64,000 nt of DNA from Rhizobium leucaenae USDA 9039 (lineage in GTDB: Bacteria > Pseudomonadota > Alphaproteobacteria > Rhizobiales > Rhizobiaceae), in contig NZ_AUFB01000004.1 of the NCBI RefSeq assembly GCF_000426285.1, positions 186,001 to 250,000 of the forward strand. Direction: 5' to 3'. The position numbers and the translations under genes are program-made. The notes under the pieces were generated by a model. It was not told the DNA's origin and searched no databases. It saw only the letters and a program-made list of their open reading frames with translations. Shown here piece after piece: positions 35,363 through 43,807 of this stretch (its first letter is position 1; the number at the start of each line of letters is the position of its first letter).

Positions 35363-36472
35363 CTAAAGGATACCCCAGCCGCGATAGCGCCCGCGTCCGG
35401 TCATCTCACGCACGCCGAGTTCCGCCACCAGATTGAGAGCGCCGCGGGAAGTAACGCCGACATGGCGTGCAACCATGCTGGCGGAAACGATAGGCCGGGA
35501 AAGTACGATCTCAATGACACCGGGCAAACTGCTGTTCGACCGCCGATCTTTCAGCCGCTGTTCCATCTGTATCTTGGCGAGCGACAGGCGATCGAGCTCC
35601 TTCAGCCCCGCCTCCGCCGATAGTGCCATGGCTTCGAGAAACGCGGTCAGCCGTGTCGTGCCGTCAGATGAGCGGCGGCGCTCGCGCCGAACGGACTTCA
35701 GGCCTGTATTGAGGCTGAAAAGGTGTGACGTGACCTTGCCGCGGCTGCGAAGATAGGCGCTGACGAGCAGGCTGCCCAGCCAATGCTGCCGCCGCAGCGG
35801 TTCGAGCCGCTCCCAGGCGTCGAACAGCACGGCAGCCCCAAAAGCCGGCGGCAGGAGATCGGCCTGGTGGATAATTGAGCGCCAGTTCTCCAACCGCTCG
35901 TTTTCGTCCCAATCCTGATCTTGGATCAGGCCGAGCGGATCGTCCGTGGTCACGACCTTGGCTTCCGGAAGCTTTCCATCCAGCACTTGGCCGGAGCGGG
36001 CGATGATGGCGTCGATCTCGGCAAAATCCATGCCGAAATCATCCTCGTCCTCGTCATCATCTTTCTCTTCTGCTTCCGCGCTCGCGACAGAGATAGGCCG
36101 CGGAGTGGCCGTTTCCTCGGCATCACCGACATCGCCGCGCAAGGTGGCAAGACCGGCCATTCCCAGCCCCCAATCCGGCTCGGCGCTCCATAGCCGTCGC
36201 CGGGCACGGAGCACGGCATGGGCGATGGTCAGCTCATGCGTCGGCGCGCGAACATCCACATGAGCATCATGCAGCACCAGATCCTCGACATGCACCAGTT
36301 CGCCGCCGACCCAGAGTGCGCCGACCGCATCGAAAAAATGCCCGCGCTCGCGAAAGCCGTCGCCGACCACATGCCGCAAGACCCGCTCGTCCAGCCGCGC
36401 CAGCATATCCTCCGCCCTAGTCATCGCAGGCAGAAGCGTCGTCAGCGGCAAAGTGACAAGATCATATCGCAT
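35363..36472 (-). CDS. RHE_PE00001-type protein (DUF1612 with C-terminal HTH)
   Basis: 369 residues from ATG 36472 (a GTG three codons earlier is equally weak in ribosome-binding site). The N-terminal domain has LARLDERVLRH, GFRERGHFFDAVGALWVGGE and LVHVEDLVLHDAHVDVRAPT, and the middle has NWRSIIHQADLLPPAFGAAV, as in the rhizobial family named after plasmid gene RHE_PE00001. A strongly acidic linker lies at about 135-150 (EEKDDDEDEDD). The C-terminus, IVSASMVARHVGVTSRGALN, then LGVREMTGRGRYRGW, is a winged HTH like the one in Fic-type proteins. Relatives are frequent on rhizobial plasmids and symbiosis regions; function is unknown. The gene is single and convergent with none. Confidence 0.8.
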   Translation of the reverse strand: MRYDLVTLPLTTLLPAMTRAEDMLARLDERVLRHVVGDGFRERGHFFDAVGALWVGGELVHVEDLVLHDAHVDVRAPTHELTIAHAVLRARRRLWSAEPDWGLGMAGLATLRGDVGDAEETATPRPISVASAEAEEKDDDEDEDDFGMDFAEIDAIIARSGQVLDGKLPEAKVVTTDDPLGLIQDQDWDENERLENWRSIIHQADLLPPAFGAAVLFDAWERLEPLRRQHWLGSLLVSAYLRSRGKVTSHLFSLNTGLKSVRRERRRSSDGTTRLTAFLEAMALSAEAGLKELDRLSLAKIQMEQRLKDRRSNSSLPGVIEIVLSRPIVSASMVARHVGVTSRGALNLVAELGVREMTGRGRYRGWGIL

Positions 36473-36576
36473 TGGAATCACATGATTGATTCATTCTTAC
36501 GGAAGTTAACATCCCTGACGGCATCGGCATAGAAAGCCGCCTCTTTCAATTGTGGACAGTGCTTACCATTTTTCTC

Positions 36577-36607
36577 TTGACCTTCCAGTAACAGGAAGGT
36601 TCATAAA
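36577..36607 (+). promoter_or_regulatory. MerR-family (HmrR/CueR) copper-responsive promoter
   Basis: -35 TTGACC at 36577-36582 and -10 CATAAA at 36602-36607 are separated by 19 bp, the over-long spacer typical of MerR-controlled promoters. Inside it lies the dyad ACCTTCC-AGTAACA-GGAAGGT (36580-36600), matching the CueR/HmrR operator layout. It sits 37 bp before the copper ATPase ATG; the hmrR-like gene is the second gene of the same operon, so the regulator also controls itself. Confidence 0.88.
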
Positions 36608-36643
36608 CCTATCCAACGCCCGCTTCCGGGCACTGGAGTTTCC

Positions 36644-39157
36644 ATGGCATTGCACGACGAACACGAACACGACCACCATCATCATCACGACGCGCCGCAG
36701 GATGCTGTCATCCGCGATCCCGTCTGCGGCATGACCGTCAATCCGAAGGCCGGCAAGCCGTCATTGGACTATCGCGGCCATACGTTCCACTTCTGCAGCG
36801 AAGGTTGCCGCAACAAATTCGAAGCAACGCCTGAAAACTATCTGACGGCCAAAGACCCCGTCTGCGGCATGGATGTCGACCGCGCCACCGCGCGGCATTT
36901 CCTGAAGCACGAGGGCGAGAAATTCTATTTCTGCTCCGGAGGCTGCAAGACGAAGTTCGAGGCCGATCCGGCCGCTTATCTCGACGGCAAAAAGCCGGCG
37001 CCGGCGCCGATGCCGAAAGGCACGCTCTATACCTGCCCGATGCATCCAGAGGTCATCAGCGACCATCCCGGCGATTGCCCCAAATGCGGCATGGCTTTGG
37101 AGCCGATGGGTGTGCCTGCCGCCGATGAAGGCCCGAACCCGGAACTCGTCGATTTTGTCAGCCGCCTCTGGATCAGCGCCGCGCTGTCGCTGCCGCTGTT
37201 GATCCTCGCCATGGGGCCGATGCTCGGCCTTCCCCTGCGCGACCGGATCGGTGAGCCCGCCGCCACATGGATCGAGCTGGTGCTGGCGACGCCCGTCGTG
37301 CTGTGGGCTGCCCTCCCCTTCTTCCGCCGCGCCTGGAATTCGGTTCTCAACCGCAGCCCGAACATGTGGACTCTGATCGGTCTCGGCGTCGGCACGGCCT
37401 ATCTCTACAGCCTCGTGGCGACCCTCGTGCCTGATATTTTCCCGATGAGCTTTCGCGGCCACGGCGAGGCTGTGCCCGTTTATTTCGAAGCCGCTTCGGT
37501 CATCGTCGCTCTGGTCTTCGTCGGCCAGGTGCTGGAACTGAAGGCGCGCGAGCGCACCGGCTCGGCAATCCGCGCGCTGCTCGACCTCGCGCCGAAGACC
37601 GCCCGCCGCATCGGCGCCGGTGGCAACGAAACCGATGTACCCGTCGATGACATCCAGGCCGGCGACCGGCTGCGCGTGCGCCCCGGCGAGCGCGTGCCGG
37701 TGGACGGCTCGGTCGTCGACGGCCAGTCGACCATCGACGAATCGATGATCACCGGGGAGCCGCTGCCGGTCGAAAAGGCCGAGGGCGATGCGCTGACCGG
37801 CGGCACGATCAATAAGAATGGCACTCTGATCATGATCGCCGAAAAGGTCGGCGCCGAAACCACCCTATCGCGCATCGTCGAGCTGGTTGCTAAGGCGCAG
37901 CGGTCCCGCGCGCCGATCCAGACGATGGTCGATCGTGTTTCGGCCGTCTTCGTGCCCGCCGTCGTGGCCGCCGCCATCATCGCCTTTGCGGTCTGGGCCT
38001 TTGTCGGACCGGAGCCGAGGCTGGCGCATGCGTTGCTTGCCGCCGTCGCCGTGCTGATCATCGCCTGCCCCTGCGCATTGGGACTTGCAACGCCGATGTC
38101 GATCATGATCGCCACCGGCCGAGGCGCCCAGGAAGGCGTGCTGGTGCGCGACGCCGAGGCACTTGAGCGCTTCGCCAAGGTCGATACGCTGATCGTCGAC
38201 AAGACCGGCACGTTGACCGAGGGCAAACCGAACCTGACCGATATCGTCCCTGCTGTCGGCGTAGACGAGGCCCGCCTGCTGTCGCTTGCCGCAAGCCTGG
38301 AACGCGGCTCCGAACATCCGTTGGCCGAGGCGATCGTCGCGGGCGCACAGGAGCGCGGCGCCAGCCTTGTCGAGATATCCGGCTTCGCGGCAAAGACCGG
38401 GAAGGGCGTGGAGGGCAGCGCTGGGGAGACCAAGATCACTCTTGGCAATGCTGCGATGATGACCGATCTCGGCGTAGCGACCGATGCGTTGCAGGCGGAA
38501 ACCGATCGTCTGCGCGGCGAAGGCAAAACCGTGATGTTCGTCGCCATCGACAAGAAGCTCGCCGGTGTTGTCGCCGTCGCCGACCGGGTCAAGCCGACCA
38601 CAGCGGCCGCCATCAAGGCGCTGCACGACAGCGGCCTGAAAATCATCATGGCGACCGGCGACAACGCCCAGACCGCCAAGGCCGTCGCCTCGCATCTCGG
38701 CATCGACGAAGTACGCGCCGATATGCTGCCGGAAGGCAAGAAAGCGCTGATCGACGAGCTCAGGGCCAAGGGCAACGTGGTCGCCATGGCCGGCGACGGC
38801 GTCAACGACGCACCGGCGCTGGCCGCCGCCGACGTCGGCATCGCCATGGGCACCGGCGCCGATGTCGCCATGGAAAGCGCCGGCATCACCTTGGTAAAAG
38901 GCGACCTCAACGGCATCGTCCGGGCGCGGCACCTTTCGGAAGCGACGATCCGCAATATCAAACAAAACCTGGCCTTCGCCTTCGGCTACAACGCCCTCGG
39001 CGTGCCGCTTGCTGCGGGCGTGCTCTACCCCCTCTTCGGCCTGCTTCTGTCGCCAATGATCGCGGCGGCCGCCATGAGCCTGTCCTCGGTCTCGGTCATC
39101 GCCAACGCACTGCGGCTGAGGCTCGCGAATAAGGAGAGATCACATGAATATCGGTGA
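36644..39157 (+). CDS. Copper-exporting P1B-type ATPase with two YHS domains
   Basis: 837 residues. The N-terminus is histidine-rich (residues 4-15, [12 protein letters not shown]), followed by two YHS metal-binding domains (about 24-67 and 70-113, each with PVCGM and a later FxFCSxGC), and a heavy-metal-binding domain (about 128-155, YTCPMHPEV and CPKCGM). No CXXC-type HMA domain is present. The ATPase core has the CPC transport motif in [13 protein letters not shown], phosphorylation motif [10 protein letters not shown], the HP dipeptide in [10 protein letters not shown] and hinge [10 protein letters not shown]. It should export Cu(I) (or Cu/Ag) from the cytosol. It lies behind a HmrR-type promoter and overlaps the regulator gene by 14 bp. 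Confidence 0.92.
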   Translation: MALHDEHEHDHHHHHDAPQDAVIRDPVCGMTVNPKAGKPSLDYRGHTFHFCSEGCRNKFEATPENYLTAKDPVCGMDVDRATARHFLKHEGEKFYFCSGGCKTKFEADPAAYLDGKKPAPAPMPKGTLYTCPMHPEVISDHPGDCPKCGMALEPMGVPAADEGPNPELVDFVSRLWISAALSLPLLILAMGPMLGLPLRDRIGEPAATWIELVLATPVVLWAALPFFRRAWNSVLNRSPNMWTLIGLGVGTAYLYSLVATLVPDIFPMSFRGHGEAVPVYFEAASVIVALVFVGQVLELKARERTGSAIRALLDLAPKTARRIGAGGNETDVPVDDIQAGDRLRVRPGERVPVDGSVVDGQSTIDESMITGEPLPVEKAEGDALTGGTINKNGTLIMIAEKVGAETTLSRIVELVAKAQRSRAPIQTMVDRVSAVFVPAVVAAAIIAFAVWAFVGPEPRLAHALLAAVAVLIIACPCALGLATPMSIMIATGRGAQEGVLVRDAEALERFAKVDTLIVDKTGTLTEGKPNLTDIVPAVGVDEARLLSLAASLERGSEHPLAEAIVAGAQERGASLVEISGFAAKTGKGVEGSAGETKITLGNAAMMTDLGVATDALQAETDRLRGEGKTVMFVAIDKKLAGVVAVADRVKPTTAAAIKALHDSGLKIIMATGDNAQTAKAVASHLGIDEVRADMLPEGKKALIDELRAKGNVVAMAGDGVNDAPALAAADVGIAMGTGADVAMESAGITLVKGDLNGIVRARHLSEATIRNIKQNLAFAFGYNALGVPLAAGVLYPLFGLLLSPMIAAAAMSLSSVSVIANALRLRLANKERSHEYR

Positions 39158-39530
39158 AGCATCCGGCCGCTCCGGCCTGCCGGCCAAGACGATCCGCTAT
39201 TACGAGGATATCGGCCTGATCCGCCCCGATCGCGGCGACAATGGCTATCGCGACTACGGCGCCGACGATGTGCACAAGCTGCGTCTCCTGCACCGCTCCC
39301 GCAGCCTCGGCTTCTCCGTCGACGAGTGCCGGCAACTGCTGGCGCTTTACGAAGACAAAAGCCGCGCTAGCGCCGACGTCAAGGAGATCGCCACATCGAA
39401 ACTCATCGAGATCGACCGCAAGATCCGCGAACTGGCCGAACTGCGGCGCACCCTGGAGCATCTGGTCCATGCCTGCCATGGCAACGATCGGCCGGATTGT
39501 CCGATCCTGGAGGAGCTATCGGAGGGGTGA
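39144..39530 (+). CDS. hmrR: Copper-responsive MerR-family regulator (CueR/HmrR-like)
   Basis: 128 residues, its ATG 14 bp inside the copper ATPase gene. The N-terminal winged HTH is canonical ([20 protein letters not shown], then [18 protein letters not shown]), followed by a long dimerisation helix ([20 protein letters not shown]). The C-terminal loop [12 protein letters not shown] supplies the two cysteines that bind Cu(I) linearly in CueR/HmrR, and no third metal ligand is seen, which argues for a monovalent metal. It should twist and activate the promoter at 36577-36607. The gene is second in the operon and thus autoregulated through the same promoter. Confidence 0.9.
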   Translation: MNIGEASGRSGLPAKTIRYYEDIGLIRPDRGDNGYRDYGADDVHKLRLLHRSRSLGFSVDECRQLLALYEDKSRASADVKEIATSKLIEIDRKIRELAELRRTLEHLVHACHGNDRPDCPILEELSEG

Positions 39531-39546
39531 GGTGCTAAGCCACCCG

Positions 39547-39597
39547 CCCTCGCTCTTCGAGGCTCCGGCCTGCGGCCTCTGCACCTCAGAGTGAGGG
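39547..39597 (-). repeat. Rhizobial intergenic palindromic repeat, copy A
   Basis: Read on the minus strand it begins CCTCACTCTGAGGTGC and ends GCCTCGAAGAGCGAGGG, so both ends pair. It is an inverted-orientation relative of copy B at 39660-39723. Such CCTCA..GAGGTGC / GCCTCGAAGGACGAGG elements are frequent between genes in rhizobia (RIME-like mosaic elements). Confidence 0.65.
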
Positions 39598-39659
39598 CTG
39601 GTCTTCTCGCCAGCTGCCCTGACCTTTTTTTAACCTCACTCCGCACTGCGCCCTCTCCG

Positions 39660-39723
39660 CCTCATCCTGAGGTGCCCAGCCGATGAAGCGTCAGCGGAAA
39701 CGACTGGGCCTCGAAGGACGAGG
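39660..39723 (+). repeat. Rhizobial intergenic palindromic repeat, copy B
   Basis: Begins CCTCATCCTGAGGTGCCCAG and ends CTGGGCCTCGAAGGACGAGG; the outer ends and the CCCAG/CTGGG inner ends pair, giving a long cruciform. It faces copy A across 62 bp that include a T-rich stretch (39624-39631). It lies between the convergent hmrR and thiolase genes. Confidence 0.7.
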
Positions 39724-39741
39724 CGGCCACCGCCTCCATCC

Positions 39742-40932
39742 TTAGTTCACCCGCTCAACCGCAATCGCCGTCGCTTCGCCGCCGCCGATGCAGAGCGCGG
39801 CGACACCGCGCCTGCCGCCCTGGCGCTCCAGCGCATGCAGCAGCGTCACGATCAGCCGTGCACCCGTGGCCCCGATCGGGTGGCCGAGCGCACAGGCGCC
39901 GCCATTGATATTGAGGCGGTCGCGGTCGATGCCGAGATCCTTGGCGGCGGCCATGGCGACGACGGCGAAGGCTTCGTTGATCTCGAAGAGGTCGACATCG
40001 CCGACCTTCCAGCCGGTCTTGTCCAAGACCTTGCGGATCGCCGGGATCGGCGCGGTCGTGTACCAGGCCGGCTCTTGAGCGTGGGTGGCATGGGCCTTGA
40101 TCTCGGCGAGGATCGGCAGTCCCTCACGCTCGGCGATCGAGCGACGCGTCAGGACCAAGGCAGCCGCGCCATCCGCATTGGCCGAGGCGCTGGCAGCGGT
40201 GATCGTACCGTCCTTGCGGAAGGCCGGCTTCAGACTTGGAATCTTTTCCGGCGAGACCTTCTGTGGATGCTCATCCTTGGCGATCGTCACCGGTCCGCCC
40301 TTGGCGGCAACGGAAATCGGCGCGATCTCGGCTTCGAAGGCGCCCGTCTCGATCGCCCTGCGCGCACGCGTCAACGTCTCGACGGCATAGGCATCCTGAT
40401 CGTCACGGCTGAACTGATAGGCTTCGACCGCCATTTCGCCGAATTCGCCCATCGAGCGGCCTTTTTCATAGGCGTCCTCCAGTCCGTCGAGCATCATGTG
40501 GTCGAAGATGCGGTCATGGCCCAGGCGGTAGCCGCCGCGTGCCTTGGCGAGCAGATAGGGCGCATTCGACATCGACTCCATGCCGCCGGAAACCGCGATC
40601 GAGGCGGAGCCGGCAAGGATCAGGTCGTGCGCCAGCATGGTCGCCTTCATGCCCGAACCGCAGACCTTGTTGATCGTCGTGGCGCCGACCGCATCCGGCA
40701 ACCCTGCGCCTCGCGCCGCCTGTCTGGCGGGCGCCTGCCCCTGCCCAGCCGGCAGGACGCAGCCGAATAGCACCTCGTCCACCTTCTCCGCAGCCAATCC
40801 CGCCCGCTCCAGGGCAGCACGAATGACATGGGAGCCGAGTTCCGGCGCCTGCAACGGTGACAATTCGCCCTGGAAACGGCCGAGCGGCGTGCGGGTGGCG
40901 GAAACGATGACAACAGGATCGATAGCGGGCAT
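39742..40932 (-). CDS. Acetyl-CoA C-acetyltransferase (thiolase)
   Basis: 396 residues from ATG 40932, with GAGGAG 5 nt upstream. Full-length thiolase: the active-site Cys lies in INKVCGSGMKATMLAH (about residue 90), followed by SGGMESMSNAPYLL, the NEAFAVVA motif, GGACALGHPIGATGAR with the catalytic His, and the second Cys in ALCIGGGEATAIAVE. It condenses two acetyl-CoA or cleaves acetoacetyl-CoA (biosynthetic PhaA/AtoB type by the SVSGGMESMS region). It is a lone gene, convergent with the copper operon and separated by palindromic repeats; phaB is not adjacent, so the pathway (polyhydroxybutyrate, leucine or fatty-acid breakdown) is open. Confidence 0.92.
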   Translation of the reverse strand: MPAIDPVVIVSATRTPLGRFQGELSPLQAPELGSHVIRAALERAGLAAEKVDEVLFGCVLPAGQGQAPARQAARGAGLPDAVGATTINKVCGSGMKATMLAHDLILAGSASIAVSGGMESMSNAPYLLAKARGGYRLGHDRIFDHMMLDGLEDAYEKGRSMGEFGEMAVEAYQFSRDDQDAYAVETLTRARRAIETGAFEAEIAPISVAAKGGPVTIAKDEHPQKVSPEKIPSLKPAFRKDGTITAASASANADGAAALVLTRRSIAEREGLPILAEIKAHATHAQEPAWYTTAPIPAIRKVLDKTGWKVGDVDLFEINEAFAVVAMAAAKDLGIDRDRLNINGGACALGHPIGATGARLIVTLLHALERQGGRRGVAALCIGGGEATAIAVERVN

Positions 40933-41082
40933 GACATCTCCTCATGGTCAGCAAACGGTATCTTCAGCCCATTGCTATCACGTTAAATGATGTTCGTCAT
41001 CTAAATATGCGCGACAGATGACGGCAACCCTGCCGGCTTCACTGCGGCGTGGAGGCGATTGCGCTCATGGTGGATCCGCCGT

Positions 41083-41112
41083 AAGGATATTCAGAAAAGA
41101 TCGAAAGGATAT
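41083..41112 (+). promoter_or_regulatory. Candidate autoregulatory site of the VapBC-like pair
   Basis: AAGGATAT occurs at 41083-41090 and again at 41105-41112, 22 bp apart (two helical turns); the second copy also forms GGATATCC, a perfect dyad, and supplies the ribosome-binding site of the antitoxin at ATG 41115. Binding by the antitoxin complex here would block both promoter and translation start; inferred only. Confidence 0.35.
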
Positions 41113-41114
41113 CC

Positions 41115-41342
41115 ATGCCGCTTTACATCAAGGATGATGCCATTGATCGGCTGGCACGGCGCTATCAGGCGCTGACCAAGGCCTCTACCAAAACCGAAGC
41201 GGTGCGGCTTGCCTTGCAGAAAGTATTGGATGAAGAGCTGAGCAAACCAGCCCTTGCCGATATTGCCGTCGCGTTCTGCCGCAATCTCAAGCAGAAAGCC
41301 ACCGCAAACAGTGGAAACGCTGCCACAACGGAGGATGCGTGA
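41115..41342 (+). CDS. VapB-type antitoxin (Rv0623-like)
   Basis: 75 residues, AAAGGA just upstream of ATG 41115. The N-terminal part MPLYIKDDAIDRLARRYQAL with TKASTKTEAVRLALQKVL is the pattern of the Rv0623/PSK-type VapB family: a short strand followed by helices that form the DNA-binding and dimer unit. The C-terminal tail (FCRNLKQKATANSGNAATTE) would contact the toxin. Its TGA overlaps the toxin ATG by one base (TGATG), the usual coupling in these pairs. It should bind the toxin and repress the operon. Confidence 0.8.
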   Translation: MPLYIKDDAIDRLARRYQALTKASTKTEAVRLALQKVLDEELSKPALADIAVAFCRNLKQKATANSGNAATTEDA

Positions 41343-41737
41343 TGTTTGTCGATGCGTCCGTGTTATCGGCAATGATGACCGACGAGGAGGAGGCGCGCGC
41401 CTACGCCATTCGCATGCAGCCGGCGACAGCGCGGATGACATCGCCGCTTGCGGCAGCAAATGCCGCAATTCTGGTTTCCGCCGCTTTGGGATTGCCGCCG
41501 ACCGGGGCCGGCGAAGCGGTGCGCACGTTTCTGCAGCTCATGAACATTCAGATGCTTGCCGTGCCACCCCGTGCCGCCGTTTTGGCGACCGAAGCTTACG
41601 AGCGCTTCGGCCAAGGCGGCCATCCGGCACGCCTCAGCCTTGACGATTGCATGACTTATGCCTGCGCTCGCTATTATCGCCAGCCGCTATTGTCGAAAAG
41701 CGACCGGTTCAATCAAACCGATATCGAAATGGCGTGA
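41342..41737 (+). CDS. VapC-like PIN-domain toxin with altered active site
   Basis: 131 residues from ATG 41342 (a GTG one codon earlier is possible). It starts MFVDASVLSAMMTDEEEA, with the first PIN acid at Asp4. The C-terminal half has LSLDDCMTYACARYYRQPLL and SKSDRFNQTDIEMA, giving Asp102 and Asp121. The helix around residue 40, where family members usually read W/A-E-A with a catalytic Glu, reads PLAAANAAILVSA, so Asn40 replaces Glu. PIN toxins use these acids to bind Mg and cut tRNA or rRNA; loss of one may lower or abolish activity. Length and gene order are normal for the Rv0623-linked VapC group. Confidence 0.75.
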   Translation: MFVDASVLSAMMTDEEEARAYAIRMQPATARMTSPLAAANAAILVSAALGLPPTGAGEAVRTFLQLMNIQMLAVPPRAAVLATEAYERFGQGGHPARLSLDDCMTYACARYYRQPLLSKSDRFNQTDIEMA

Positions 41738-41759
41738 GCCATCCGACGCCATATCGCCG

Positions 41760-42065
41760 TTACGGGCAAAGCGAAGCCGAACCGGCGGTAAAGGTGTTGG
41801 AGCGCACGCCGACCGAGTTCGGCGCAGCAGCGCATTGCAGCCGGGTCATCGCATCGCCCGCGCGGATCGGGCCAGTCACCGACGGATCGGTATTGATAGT
41901 GCCATCCGGCAGGATCGCATCCTTCGAATGGTCGACATTGCCGATATCGGTCTGGAACGTCTCGACATCGACGCGCTTAGGATGATGCTTGTGCACCTGT
42001 TCCGCCATCGCGGCGCCGGACATGCCGACGACGAGGGCGGAGATGGCGAAAGTTTTGAGCAGCAT
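41760..42065 (-). CDS. Small exported protein, unknown function
   Basis: 101 residues from ATG 42065, preceded by AGGAGG 7 nt upstream; the frame extends to 42101 but without a ribosome-binding site. A clear Sec signal peptide (MLLKTFAISALVVGMSGAAMA) precedes EQVHKHHPKRVDVETFQTDI. The mature part has a short His-rich start, an acidic middle (DILPDG region with TINTDPSVTGPIRAGDAMTR) and two cysteines (LQCAAA, SLCP), which could form one disulfide. It is expected in the periplasm. It lies convergent to the VapC-like gene and 103 bp downstream of the DHA2 exporter on the same strand. No family is recognised. Confidence 0.65.
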   Translation of the reverse strand: MLLKTFAISALVVGMSGAAMAEQVHKHHPKRVDVETFQTDIGNVDHSKDAILPDGTINTDPSVTGPIRAGDAMTRLQCAAAPNSVGVRSNTFTAGSASLCP

Positions 42066-42168
42066 GAGACTGCCTCCTATGGGAGTTGGCGCAAAATTCA
42101 TATGGGAACTGGCAAGCCATTTTACAGCGGCTTGCGTCTCAATATCGTTAAGAATTTGAAGGTTTTGA

Positions 42169-43608
42169 TCAGGTCTTCACTTTATGGCGGGACACCTCTG
42201 CGCCCGCATCGTGCGGCAGGCTGATAAAACGCAATGCGGAGATGGCACCGATAAGACCCACAACAAGGAAAGCCCAGCGGAAATCGACGAGCGAAAGCGT
42301 TTCTCCACCATGAATGGTGCGGGAGAGATTGAGAACGGCAGCGGCGACGGCAACGCCGAGCAACAGCGAAACCTGCTGCAGCATGCTCGAAAGAGTCGAG
42401 GCAGAACTGCGCTGCGCGGCATTAATATCGGCAAAGCCGAGCGTATTCAGTGCCGTGAAATTCATCGATCGCGAAAGTCCAGCAACGAATAGTAAGCTAT
42501 ATATCAGCAAGTCCGGCGTCGACGGAGACAGAAACGCGCATGCACCGATGCTGGCCGACGAAATCAGGCCATTGACGACGAGCACGTTGCGGAAGCCGAA
42601 GATTTTCAACATCTGCGTGGTGATCGCCTTCATGCCGAGATTGCCGGCGAAGTAGAACAGCAGATAGGTGCCGGCGTCGATCGCCGTACGGCCGAAGCCG
42701 ACCTGGAAGAGCAGCGGAACCAGGAATGGCGTAGCGTTGATCGCCACCCGGCTCGCCGTTCCGGCCGAAAGCGTCGACATGGCGAAGGTCTGCACCTTGA
42801 AGGCGGAGAGATCGAGCAAGGGCGCGTCGATCCTCAAGAAATGCCGGGTGGCAATGACGGAGAAAACCACGCCGGCAGCAATGAGCCCAACGCTGGGCGC
42901 CAATCCGGTGGCCCCCTGGACCACGAATTCCAAGCCGGCGAGCAGGAAAGTCAACCCCACCGCCGATTGCAGGAAACCGATGAAATCGAGCCGCGCGACC
43001 TTCTCTTCGCGCTGGTCCGGCACGAAGCGCAGAACAAGCCCAAGCCCCAGGATGCCGATCGGAATGTTGATCAGGAAGTTCCAGTGCCAGGTGAGATAGG
43101 TGGTGATGAAACTGCCGAGCACAGGGCCGATGACGGGTGCGGTCAGCGCCGGCCAGGTGATCATCGATATGGCGTGCACGAGCTCGGATTTGCGGGCGTT
43201 TTTCAGCACGATAATACGTCCGACCGGGGTCATCAGCGCACTGCCGATACCCTGCACTGCACGGGCGATGACGAATTCGACGAGATTGCCGGAGAGGCCG
43301 CAGAATAGCGATGCCGCAGTGAAGACTGTGATCGATGCCAGAAACACCCGCCGGGCGCCGTAACGATCGCCGGCCCAACCTGCCAGCGGCACGAAGGCCG
43401 CCATCGTCAACAGATAGACTGTGATGCCGATGCTCATCGACACCGGCTCGACTCCGAAGGTTGCCGCCATCTGCGGCAGCGAGGTCGTGACGATCGTGCC
43501 GTCCAGGATCTGCATGAAGAATGCGACGGCGACGACCAAAGCGATGATACGGGATTGTCGGCCGAAACTTTCTTCGGATTGCTGCTCTGTGGTCCGGACA
43601 ACGGTCAT
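42169..43608 (-). CDS. MFS drug exporter, DHA2 family (EmrB/QacA type)
   Basis: 479 residues with about 14 predicted membrane segments, as in the DHA2 family. Motif D1 is clear in TM1 (FFMQILDGTIVTTSLPQMAA, with the conserved Asp), motif A lies in the loop GWAGDRYGARRVFLAS, and motif C-like glycines occur in TM5 (LTAPVIGPVLGSFITTYLTW). It should export drugs or natural compounds by proton antiport. EmrA-type adaptor genes are not adjacent, so it probably works alone in the inner membrane. The start at ATG 43608 has only a weak ribosome-binding site. It is a single gene with about 200 bp of leader; the leader (43609-43807) shows no gene. Confidence 0.88.
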   Translation of the reverse strand: MTVVRTTEQQSEESFGRQSRIIALVVAVAFFMQILDGTIVTTSLPQMAATFGVEPVSMSIGITVYLLTMAAFVPLAGWAGDRYGARRVFLASITVFTAASLFCGLSGNLVEFVIARAVQGIGSALMTPVGRIIVLKNARKSELVHAISMITWPALTAPVIGPVLGSFITTYLTWHWNFLINIPIGILGLGLVLRFVPDQREEKVARLDFIGFLQSAVGLTFLLAGLEFVVQGATGLAPSVGLIAAGVVFSVIATRHFLRIDAPLLDLSAFKVQTFAMSTLSAGTASRVAINATPFLVPLLFQVGFGRTAIDAGTYLLFYFAGNLGMKAITTQMLKIFGFRNVLVVNGLISSASIGACAFLSPSTPDLLIYSLLFVAGLSRSMNFTALNTLGFADINAAQRSSASTLSSMLQQVSLLLGVAVAAAVLNLSRTIHGGETLSLVDFRWAFLVVGLIGAISALRFISLPHDAGAEVSRHKVKT

Positions 43609-43807
43609 GAGATAAATTTCGGAGAATAATGTTAGGGGGCCGGGCGTTCGCCGACAGTAATCATACGATCATTGAATACGCCCATCACCATCGATTGCAA
43701 AGCCGCAAAGCCGCATCCCAGCCATCAAAAATTGACACGGTGACATAAGCGTTGCGATTCCCCCGGGATTTGCGCTGGCGTCACCTCCGCCTGCAACATC
43801 GCAGGCA

